Below, one piece after another: positions 21,025-29,424 of a stretch of 64,000 nt of DNA. Below the pieces are notes generated by a model, which saw only the letters and a program-made list of their open reading frames with translations, made no database searches and was not told the origin of the DNA. The first letter of the stretch is position 1. The number at the start of each line of letters is the position of its first letter. Source of the DNA: Reticulitermes speratus (lineage: Eukaryota > Arthropoda > Insecta > Blattodea > Rhinotermitidae); contig JAJKFL010000010.1 of assembly GCA_021186555.1 (NCBI GenBank), positions 2,075,487 to 2,139,486 of the forward strand. The letters are read 5' to 3'. Made by a program: the position numbers and the translations under genes.

Positions 21025-21374
21025 TACCGACGCTAAATAGTCTTAGTACTTCGCAGCGTCGTTAAGCAACTTGTGTCTTTCTCTGTCTGGTTTGTCCTGT
21101 GAATTTGTCGTGTGTGGAACTTTGGCGAGATCGACGAAAAGAGGATTGTTGTGTTTGGCTGCGATGGTGCTGGATCCAAAGGATTTCACTAGATCAGCGG
21201 ACTGTCCGGTCACACTAGTCCTCTGTGTGCTCGCGTTAGATTTCAAGTGAAACTAATTGGCTGAATGCACACGCAGCCGGACAGGTATTGGGCCTTTGAC
21301 ACTGCAAAGTGCAGGGAGAGAACTGGTGGGTTTGTTGCTGGCGGTTTTGATTTTTTGTGTATGTCGCCTGGATG
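21025..21374. other. Unassigned stretch
   Basis: No gene recognised. Confidence 0.4.
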
Positions 21375-21550
21375 GAGAGGAAGAGGGAGGACGTGGAGAG
21401 CTTTGGTTGGGTGAATGGGAAGGATAATATTAAAATGGATGATAAGGAAACAAGTTGTGAAGTTATGAACTGGATGGTTATGAGACACCCATGATGGCTT
21501 GCTTGTGTGGTTAATTTGATGAATGTCTGGATTCATTAAGGGCACTTTCT
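21375..21550 (+). mobile_element. Worn non-LTR retrotransposon 3' fragment
   Basis: Keeps AGGATAATATTAAAATGGAT and a decayed GGATGGTTATGAGAC segment. The rest is too changed to align by eye. Confidence 0.5.
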
Positions 21551-21625
21551 GCGTCACTTGAATATCTACTGAAGGAGCAGTGCTTTGTTTTAGAGTTAAC
21601 GCAGGCTCTGGCTAAACAAGGTGCT

Positions 21626-23108
21626 GAGCCCGACATAATGTTCGTGTAATAGTGTCTAATAATGAGCCCGACATAATGTTCATGTAATAGTGTCTAATAA
21701 TGAGCCCGACATAATGTTCATGTAATAGTGTCTAATAATGAGCCCGACATAATATTCATGTAATAGTGTCTAATAATGAGCCCGACATAATATTCATGTA
21801 ATAGTGTCTAATAATGAGCCCGACATAATGTTCATGTAATAGTGTCTAATAATGAGCCCGACATAATGTTCATGTAATAGTGTCTAATAATGAGCCCGAC
21901 ATAATGTTCATGTAATAGTGTCTAATAATGAGCCCGACATAATGTTCATGTAATAGTGTCTATAATGAGCCCGACATAATGTTCATGTAAAAGTGTCTAA
22001 TAATGAGCCCGACATAATGTTCATGTAATGGTGTCTAATAATGAGCCCGACATAATGTTCATGTAATAGTGTCTAATAATGAGCCCGACATAATGTTCAT
22101 GTAATAGTGTCTAATAATGAGCCCGACATAATGTTCATGTAATAGTGTCTAATAATGAGCCCGACATAATGTTCATGTAATAGTGTCTAATAATGAGCCC
22201 GACATAATGTTCATGTAATAGTGTCTAATAATGAGCCCGACATAATGTTCATGTAATAGTGTCTAATAATGAGCCCGACATAATGTTCATGTAATAGTGT
22301 CTAATAATGAGCCCGACATAATGTTCATGTAATAGTGTCTAATAATGAGCCCGACATAATGTTCATGTAATAGTGTCTAATAATGAGCCCGACATAATGT
22401 TCATGTAATAGTGTCTAATAATGAGCCCGACATAATGTTCATGTAATAGTGTCTAATAATGAGCCCGACATAATGTTCATGTAATAGTGTCTAATAATGA
22501 GCCCGACATAATGTTCATGTAATAGTGTCTAATAATGAGCCCGACATAATGTTCATGTAATAGTGTCTAATAATGAGCCCGACATAATGTTCATGTAATA
22601 GTGTCTAATAATGAGCCCGACATAATGTTCATGTAATAGTGTCTAATAATGAGCCGACATAATGTTCATGTATATAGTGTCTAATAATGAGCCCGACATA
22701 ATGTTCATGTAATAGTGTCTAATAATGAGCCCGACATAATGTTCATGTAATAGTGTCTAATAATGAGCCCGACATAATGTTCATGTAATAGTGTCTAATA
22801 ATGAGCCCGACATAATGTTCATGTAATAGTGTCTAATAATGAGCCCGACATAATATTCATGTAATAGTGTCTAATAATGAGCCCGACATAATGTTCATGT
22901 AATAGTGTCTAATAATGAGCCCGACATAATGTTCATGTAATAGTGTCTAATAATGAGCCCGACATAATGTTCATGTAATAGTGTCTAATAATGAGCCCGA
23001 CATAATGTTCATGTAATAGTGTCTAATAATGAGCCCGACATAATGTTCATGTAATAGTGTCTAATAATGAGCCCGACATAATGTTCATGTAATAGTGTCT
23101 AATAATGA
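21626..23108 (+). repeat. 38-bp minisatellite I
   Basis: About 39 units of a 38-bp repeat (GAGCCCGACATAATG, TTCATGTAATAGTGTC). Nearly identical throughout, with a few A/G changes (ATATTCATG) and isolated indels near 21960 and 22655-22676. TAA and TGA stops occur in each unit, so it is non-coding on +. Confidence 0.97.
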
Positions 23109-23124
23109 GATTGCTTATCTTTAT

Positions 23125-23335
23125 TTCAGGCTTCCGCCGCGATGTTGGTTAAATCTACGGTCTTCTGGGGTATTACGCGGCGTTATGTTGTAATTGTTTA
23201 CCGACGTTTCGGGACAACGTATCGGTCCCATATTCATCGTGACTGTGGGACCGATACGTTGTCCCGAAACGTCGGTAAACAATTACCACACGACGCCACG
23301 TAATACCCCAGAAGACCGCAGATTTCAGATTGCTT
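23125..23335. mobile_element. Lineage 2 foldback element, both arms
   Basis: Begins ATTTCAGGCTTCCGCCGCGA and reaches GGGTATTACGCGGCG and ACCGACGTTTCGGGACAAC, then the inverted arm from GTGGGACCGATACG to TACCCCAGAAGACCGCAGAT. The spacer between arms is only about 10 bp, so the whole forms a long hairpin of roughly 80-bp arms. Confidence 0.75.
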
Positions 23336-23729
23336 GTCGGTTTTATACATAGCATTCTATTGCTAATACCTACCGGGACGTCTTTCACAGGGGATGAGCT
23401 GGTCGGAAGTTCAAGCTGATTACACAATTCTGTCTGGTGCCAAGATTAAGAATGCGTGCAACTTAACTGAACCCTTCGTGGTATTGTGCTTAAAGAGAGA
23501 TTGTACTTGCCGCGTTCTGCTTTCTATGTGGATTTGAGAAATTCTGATGCATTTATCTGTCAAAACATATTTGATAGGAATTTAAAAATGTCGGGTTTAG
23601 GCCCCTTCCGTATAGGCTACTTCTGTGCAAACATTTATCTAAAATAATTTTATAGGATGGTTTGTCTGTTTTTGGCCATAGTTGCCAAGAAGTAATGTAG
23701 TAAGTGTAACTGTAAGGGGAAACGAAGGT
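23336..23729. other. Unassigned stretch
   Basis: No gene recognised. Confidence 0.4.
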
Positions 23730-23905
23730 AAAATTCTGTGCCCCATGAATGTGTATGGGGAAGTTGAGGTATGGCTCCACTCTTTCTTGGCTTGTGCAGT
23801 AGATGGAGGTGAGTAATGAAGTTCGTGCCGGAGCTGTTTTGCCCCGGTAGAAGGGCCCCCATATATCATTAAATAGGAAGGTCAGCAGACCCCCACAGGA
23901 GAATT
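23730..23905 (-). mobile_element. SINE family D, worn
   Basis: On +: GTATGGCTCCACTCTTTC, GCAGTAGATGGAGGTGAG, GAGCTGTTTTGCCCCGGTAG, TTAAATAGGAAGG. The tRNA-like head is not visible. Confidence 0.6.
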
Positions 23906-24039
23906 CGCCACGCACATAAATAAAATGTTGTTTTTTTTGTGGGGTCCGCAGCGTTGGTTTTACTGTACTGCACTGTAATATAGAACTTACATAACCAACA
24001 TTTATTGCACATAAATATAACTAAATAAGTTTATCACTA

Positions 24040-24084
24040 AACCCTACATATGTTTCGGTCCAAAATGGGCCATCATCAGGGGTT
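24040..24084 (-). ncRNA. Hammerhead-ribozyme-like motif, left arm
   Basis: Minus strand: stem I AACCC/GGGUU, CUGAUGA, extra U, stem II GGCCC/GGACC with one C-A mismatch, GAAA, palindromic CAUAUG, GUA. Mirror copy at 24327-24371. Confidence 0.7.
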
Positions 24085-24326
24085 GCTGGTTTTTAAGCTT
24101 TCACTTGTACACTTCGTTTGGTGTTGTTGAAAATATCTAATGTGAGGTTTTTTGTTGGTACCATGGTGAGAACACTGAAACACTATGCACTCTACTTATT
24201 TGTTGACGTTGTGGTGGTTTGTCGTATTCTAACCATGTTCTAACCATGGTAGCAACAAAAAAAACTCACATTAGATATTTTCAACAATACCAAAGGAAGT
24301 GTACAAGTGAAAGCTTAAAAAACAGC

Positions 24327-24371
24327 AACCCCTGATGATGGCCCATTTTGGACCGAAACATATGTAGGGTT
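24327..24371 (+). ncRNA. Hammerhead-ribozyme-like motif, right arm
   Basis: Same motif as 24040-24084 in inverse orientation, so a transcript of either strand contains one sense copy and one antisense copy. Confidence 0.7.
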
Positions 24372-24477
24372 TAGTGATAAACTTATTTAGTTATATTTTT
24401 GTGCAATAAATGTTGGTTATGTAAATTTCACACTGTTGACACCGTGCATCTTCGTCATATTAAATTAAGTTACAGAC

Positions 24478-24675
24478 CAACTGATGCACACTAAAACCAC
24501 TTTTTATGCAGCTTTATTATTAAAATTGTTAAAATTGTACCCCTACACGTGTTTCGATCCTAGGATCATCGTCACGATGATCCTAGGATCGAAAAACGTG
24601 TAGGGGTACAATTTTAACAATTTTAATAATAAAGCTGCATAAAAAGTGGTTTTAGTGTGCATCAGTTGGTTGATT
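24478..24675. repeat. Near-perfect palindrome of about 95-bp arms
   Basis: The left arm starts CCAACTGATGCACACTAAAA and meets its inverse at CATCGTCACGATG (24568). Each half keeps the ribozyme 3' part (GATCGAAA, CACGUG-type palindrome, GUA, GGGG). The CUGAUGA box has been lost at the turn. Confidence 0.85.
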
Positions 24676-24693
24676 ATGTAAGTTCTATATTAT

Positions 24694-25041
24694 CATAATG
24701 TTGCACGGTATATACAGTGTCAAGTGTACTGTACTGTGCTGTATCTGGGGATGGTGGAGTGGATTGGAGCGCAGTTCAGTGCGTGTCTGGTCGCCAGTCG
24801 TAGTTCAGGATGTGCCTAGATGAATGGTATTGACATGCTAGTTGTGTCGTTCCATTTATTTACAGCTTGTCCTCAGTCAGCACATTTCCTTAGTTTTAAT
24901 AGCATATTTTGTGCCCATTATGCGGTCAATTTGAAGAAGCCATTTCTGTCCCCTACCAAAACTACTTTGCCACTTGTTTACACCTGTGTTTGTCGGAAAA
25001 TTTTTCGATCTCGAAATTATTAAGTATACATCTCACATCTG
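24694..25041. other. Unassigned stretch
   Basis: No domain in the short frames here. Confidence 0.4.
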
Positions 25042-25327
25042 ATGGGCCGCGATATCTCAGTCGGTATAGCGGCTCGCTACGGGCTGGACGGTCCGGGGAT
25101 CGAATCCCGGTGGATGCGAGATTTTCAGCACCCGTCCAGACCGGCCCTGGGGCCTACCAAGCCTCCTGTACAATGGGTACCGTGTCATTCCCGGGGGTAA
25201 AGCGGCCGGGGCGTGGCGTTGACCACCCACCCACAGCTAGTGCCGAGGTTAAAGAAAGAGTAGAACTGTACCTCTATTACCCCTGTGGGCCTTCATGGCC
25301 TGTTCTAGGGAGAACTTTACCTTTACC
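25042..25327 (+). mobile_element. SINE family B, full length
   Basis: Head GATATCTCAGTCGGTATAGC with B box GGGGATCGAATCCCGG, body GGTAAAGCGGCCGGGGCGTG, tail GCCTTCATGGCCTGTTCTAG and ACTTTACCTTTACC. Best + copy of the family. Confidence 0.93.
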
Positions 25328-25359
25328 TTACATCTGACACCTGACCGTTGATCTTCATC

Positions 25360-25430
25360 TGTTGTCGAATTTAAGAATGAATGGGCTGTACCTTTACTCC
25401 CCCATATGCTTTCGTGGTCTTCATACGCGT
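25360..25430 (+). mobile_element. SINE family D 3' fragment
   Basis: TTTAAGAATGAATGGGCTG and CATATGCTTTCGTGGTC match only the terminal 60-70 bp of family D. Confidence 0.5.
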
Positions 25431-25514
25431 AAATTTAGCATTACTTGTCTGTGAAAGAGAGAAACTCTTTAATGAGAGAATAAAAACGGACGTAAGAATG
25501 CAAAGGTCGGCGGT

Positions 25515-25735
25515 CTGTTGGAATATCTGTCGTTGGAACTGTGATTTGTGTTGTTTGTTGTGTTTTGTTTTGTTGTTGTGTTTTGTGATATCTGTGTTTG
25601 AATATTGATTTTGTGTTGTGTTTTGTGAATGTCTGTCGTTGGAACATGTGATTTTGTGTTTTGTTGTGTTGTGTTGTTTTTGTGAATATCTGTCTTTGAA
25701 ACATGTGGTTTGGTGTTGTGTTTTGCCTCCTATTA
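25515..25735 (+). repeat. Degenerate GT-rich minisatellite, about four units
   Basis: Four imperfect units each containing AATATCTGTC(G/T)TTGGAAC and a TTTTGTGTT-rich stretch. Period is roughly 55-60 bp. Confidence 0.7.
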
Positions 25736-25974
25736 ACGGGGCAAAACTGTCCAACGGCCTTTTGTATAGGCCTGCATGCTGCATATTGTAATTCGTACAT
25801 TACTGGGAAAAGTTGAAAAGATGAGAAAAATAACAGAGCGAAGGAGATACAAAAGAAACCGAAAAGCAGGGCCCAGCATCCCGTGTGCATGTAGAATGAA
25901 TTTTTAGTTTGAGGATTTAGTCACAATACATGGCATGTATTCTGCGTAGTGTAGATTAAAAGTCTTGTGGGGTT
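25736..25974. other. Unassigned stretch
   Basis: Nothing recognised. Confidence 0.35.
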
Positions 25975-26235
25975 TGCGCGATGTCAGGCTTCCGCCGTGA
26001 AGTCGGTTATATCTGCGCTCTTCTGGGATATTACGCAGAGTAGAGTGGCAGTTCAGTACCGGCGTTTCGGGACAACCTATCGGCCCCATCCTCAAGGGTC
26101 AGGACTTCTTGATCCTTGAGGATGGGACCGATAGGTTTTCCCGAAACGTCGGTACAGAACTACCACTCTACGCTGCGTAATATCCCAGACGAGCGCAGAT
26201 ATAACCGACATCACGGAGGAAGCCTGAAATCACGC
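25975..26235. mobile_element. Lineage 2 foldback element, complete
   Basis: Arms of about 110 bp: GTCAGGCTTCCGCCGTGA to CTCAAGGGTCAGGACTT, then the inverse from CTTGATCCTTGAGGATGG to GGAAGCCTGAAATCACG. Both halves carry the core (ACCGGCGTTTCGGGACAACC / CCCGAAACGTCGGTACAG). The arms mismatch at a few sites, so it is not a very recent duplication. Confidence 0.8.
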
Positions 26236-26872
26236 ATCTCGTGGTCCTTTCGCCAGGTACAGATAGTGACTGTGGAGTTTTCAATTGACCTTGGAAGTGG
26301 CTTGCGCTGGGAAAAGCCGACCGTCCCGTATTTGTGACCAGTAACCGATGTATTCCAATGGGCTGAAGTGCAGTCGTGTTTTGTGCGTGTGAGGTAATAC
26401 AGTTATCCTCTGTAGTGCTCTGTGTGGTTAGAGCTGTGCATGAATTTGACTTCAGGCTTGTTATAAACGAAACACCTAACAAATGGAAAGATCGTGCAGT
26501 GATAGAGACTCATGTTTTTGACACGATCTGTATATTTTCCCTCTCAACGTCGTCGCGAGTGTTAAGTGACTTACCCACGCTGTGCCGGTCAACTGCATTC
26601 TCTTGAGTAACGGACATTACCTTACCTTGTGCAGTTCATACCCACACCACTAACCATCAACAAGACCTCGCCTAAAAGCGACGGCAGCGAGGAGCAAGGT
26701 GGTGCACTAGCATTTAATTATTTATTAAATTAAACAATAAAATGTACAAAAACAACACTAAATTTATGAAGTTCCTACACTTTTAGTTTAGGGATTAATT
26801 AAGGATTTTAATTAAATGGCACCTATGTTACTGTCTTGTCCAGCGTTGGTCAATAACAAATATGGTCACTTG
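26236..26872. other. Unassigned stretch with a reverse repeat seed
   Basis: No gene. GCAAGGTGGTGCA at 26694-26706 is the reverse complement of a piece of the 28-bp array that starts 170 bp downstream. Confidence 0.5.
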
Positions 26873-27397
26873 ACATATAGGTAAGGTGCACCACCTTGCA
26901 ACATATAGGTAAGGTGCACCACCTTGCAACATATAGGTAAGGTGCACCACCTTGCAACATATAGGTAAGGTGCACACCTTGCAACATATAGGTAAGGTGC
27001 ACCACCTTGCAACATATAGGTAAGGTGCACCACCTGCAACATATAGGTAAGGTGCACCACCTTGCAACTATAGGTAAGGTGCAACCTTGCAACATATAGG
27101 TAAGGTGCACCACCTTGCAACATATAGGTAAGGTGCACCACCTTGCAACATATAGGTAAGGTGCACCACTTGCAACATATAGGTAAGGTGCACCACCTGC
27201 AACATATAGGTAAGTGCACCACCTTGCAAATATAGGTAAGGTGCACCACCTTGCAACATATAGGTAAGGTGCCCACCTTGCAACATATAGTAAGGTGCAC
27301 CACCTTGCAACATAGGTAAGGTGCACCACCTTGCAACATATAGGTAAGGTGCACCACCTTGCAACATATAGGTAAGGTGCACCACTTGCAACATATC
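26873..27397 (+). repeat. 28-bp minisatellite
   Basis: About 19 units of 28 bp (ACATATAGGTAAGG, TGCACCACCTTGCA). Each unit contains the 8-bp palindrome GGTGCACC and an AG-GTAAG string. Many units carry single-base deletions, so open frames jump between phases. The long minus-strand frames are repeat translations. Confidence 0.95.
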
Positions 27398-27777
27398 CTG
27401 CCGGCGCTCTCGGCCCCGCCCAGTACACGGTAACTATTAAGCAGTCGACACATTATCAGTTCCAGAACATCTGAACTTCAGGGACACGTGTCATGACCTC
27501 AAATATCGCGTTCTGTGTAACTGTGTAACTGAGGGATGAGGGTTGAAACGGACGGATGCTCAGGCTCGCTGGCATTTCATAATCAAGCGGGTTTTGTTGT
27601 AATTTCCCCTCTCTTGCTTAATTACGCCTATTTTTGTACGAAGTGTGTGAAAGGAACGCGTGTCAGTCTCTACGCGTTCTTGTTTGTGCGTAACTCAGTT
27701 ACACATTGCGATCAAATGTAGCATAAGGCGTCTGCATTAAAATTGTATGACAAGTTTAGATAGGTTTTGTATCTTGT
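27398..27777. other. Unassigned stretch
   Basis: Nothing recognised. Confidence 0.4.
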
Positions 27778-28010
27778 TACTATAGCTCAGTTAGAGTAGT
27801 GACTAGGCTACAGGCAGACGACTGAAGATTCAAGGTGTTATTTCCGGTACAAGCAAGACGTTTTTCTCTTTTCCACAGAATCTGGACCAGCGCTGGCCAT
27901 CACATAGCTTTAATTCCAACGGGTACAGAGTGTTTTTTTCTCTGAGGTTAAAACAACCCGGGGATAAAGCTGACCACCCTGTTTCTCTTATTCCAAGTTA
28001 AATCGTGGAA
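27778..28010 (+). mobile_element. SINE family D, divergent
   Basis: Head ACTATAGCTCAGTTAGAGTAG, decayed B box (GAAGATTCAAGG), body CAGAATCTGGACCAGCGCTG and GGATAAAGCTGACCACCC. The tail is worn. Confidence 0.65.
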
Positions 28011-28080
28011 CTATACTATGTTTATTGTCCGACGAATGTACACTTTTATTTACTATTGATTTGTGAAACACAGTCCTGAT

Positions 28081-28471
28081 CAAATGAAACTAAATTAAAC
28101 CAACTGATGCACAAATTGAGCCACCTTTATTGTAGCGTCCTTATTATATGCCCCTACATATGTTTCGGACCTTGGTCCGTCATCAGGGGGTCTTGTCCAT
28201 AAAAGCTACTACCTCAATTGTAGTTTTTATAAGACATACATCGCTCTTATGTTACTATTGTGATAAAATTGTTTTGATTGTAACACATTAAAACTCAATT
28301 ATACAAGTTAAAAGATATTAAAGTTTGTAGAATAGCTGTGTGAGGTATGTGGATGCGGAAGTACTGGCTATCATTTTTCTCCTGGTAATGCGTGATCTTC
28401 CGTTGTGTATGTCTACGTTTTTACGTGCAGCGTGATTTGATTTGATTCGTGAAGATGCACGGTGATAATAA
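28081..28471 (-). mobile_element. Inner Penelope/retrozyme-like element
   Basis: Starts near AAACCAACTGATGCACAAAT. The ribozyme-like motif is at 28151-28190 and the body is AT-rich. It ends near GAAGATGCACGGTGATAATA. It is flanked by imperfect direct repeats of the outer element (28062-28080 and 28472-28492). Confidence 0.7.
28151..28190 (-). ncRNA. Hammerhead-ribozyme-like motif with perfect stems
   Basis: Minus strand: stem I CCCC/GGGG, CUGAUGA, extra C (not U), stem II GGACC/GGUCC with a two-base loop, GAAA, palindromic CAUAUG, GUA. Every conserved core position is present. Confidence 0.75.
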
Positions 28472-28484
28472 TGTGAAACTTACA

Positions 28485-28526
28485 GTCCTGATGTTTCGAA
28501 CCTTATCCCGGTTCATCTTCAGGGAC
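28485..28526 (-). ncRNA. Hammerhead-like motif, cleavage triplet changed
   Basis: Minus strand: stem I GUCC/GGAC, CUGAAGA, extra U, stem II GAACC/GGUUC, GAAA, then CAUCA where other copies have CAUGUA. The NUH triplet is lost, so probably inactive. Confidence 0.6.
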
Positions 28527-28560
28527 CCCAGTATTTTAAATTACACATTTTTTACATCAA

Positions 28561-28745
28561 TGGTACAATTATACACTGGTTAAAATAGTAAAAACTGAAT
28601 AATACATTAATTTGTTTGTATGAGTTTTACAATCAAGTTATACACTGGTTAAGATGATAAAATGTAGCTGCTGTTTGTTTCGGTGTTACAATCCGTCATA
28701 CACAGGTCAAAATGTTAAAATTTGAGTAATCTTTGTTGGTATGAT
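28561..28745 (+). repeat. Three imperfect 60-70-bp direct repeats
   Basis: TACACTGGTTAAAATAGTAA, TACACTGGTTAAGATGATAA and TACACAGGTCAAAATGTTAA mark three unit starts inside the tail of the outer element. Confidence 0.65.
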
Positions 28746-29094
28746 ACCCTGTGTATGGGAGTTGGTAGGTTTACTATCGGCTGGTGAGAACAGTACTTTC
28801 GCTCCCCCAAACGTCTTTATGGGGTGGTATTAATTTTTACCCAAGGACGCCTTTAATTTTACGCTTAACTTTTAATTTACCTTTACCTTTACCTTATCGG
28901 TTCACTATAGTGAATGTGAAGTTCAGATATACTGTTTTCTCCAAAAAACGCATACAGAAAACTTATGACTCGTATAAATTATTGGTCGCACTGATATAGA
29001 CAATTATTTGAAGATTATGTACGGAACACAGGATAAAATTATTGCAGTGTAATATAAGTGTTAATATCTTTACGACGTCAGGGTAAAAAGATAA
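28746..29094. other. Unassigned stretch
   Basis: Nothing recognised. Confidence 0.4.
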
Positions 29095-29375
29095 GGTTGT
29101 CCTTGCTCACGCCATCAACACATATCGGGAAAGTGCAGCTACGGCCTTACCTGTTGTTAACCTCGGCACTACATCGAGGTGAGCGGTTAACTTCACGCCC
29201 CTGCTGCTTTACCACCGGGTAAATATTGCCTGATACCCAGTGAATAGGAGAGTGGGTTGGTCACAGAGCTGGACTCCATGTTTTGGAGGAAAATATTTTG
29301 CCTCTGTCGGGAATCGAACCCCAGATCGTCCAGCCACTAGCCGAGTCACTATACTGACTGCGCTGTCTCAATTTA
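29095..29375 (-). mobile_element. SINE family B/D intermediate
   Basis: On +: TAACCTCGGCACTACATCG, AATAGGAGAGTGGGTTGGTC, B box complement GGGAATCGAACCCC, and ACTATACTGACTGCGCTGTC. The body resembles D and the head resembles B. Confidence 0.75.
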
Positions 29376-29424
29376 ACGACGTTAGTTTGGTATCTGTAAT
29401 AAAGAAACAAGTCCATTGTGGTGT

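Larger units (their letters stand above)
23968..24693. mobile_element. Nested foldback Penelope/retrozyme-like elements
   Basis: Outer ends ATAGAACTTACATAA (near 23972) and TTATGTAAGTTCTAT (near 24676) are inverted. Inside lie two palindromes. One has arms 23990-24200 and 24235-24425 with a hammerhead-like motif in each arm. The other is a near-perfect hairpin at 24478-24675. No coding capacity. Confidence 0.8.
28018..28560 (-). mobile_element. Penelope-like element interrupted by another
   Basis: The outer element starts TTGTCCGACGAATGTACAC, as at 52.3 kb, and is cut at CAGTCCTGAT (28080). It resumes at CAGTCCTGATGTTTCGAACC (28483). The inner element fills 28081-28471. TGTGAAAC(A or TT)ACAGTCCTGAT borders it on both sides. 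Confidence 0.75.

Noticed and set aside
21626-23108. Regular short repeats resembling a CRISPR array
   Set aside because: No unique spacers: the repeats are contiguous, and the context is a eukaryotic genome with SINEs and LINEs.
25042-25120. Possible tRNA gene with good A and B boxes
   Set aside because: It is the head of family B SINE. The same head with the same tail occurs at 3.7, 8.9 and 63.1 kb and it does not close a proper acceptor stem.
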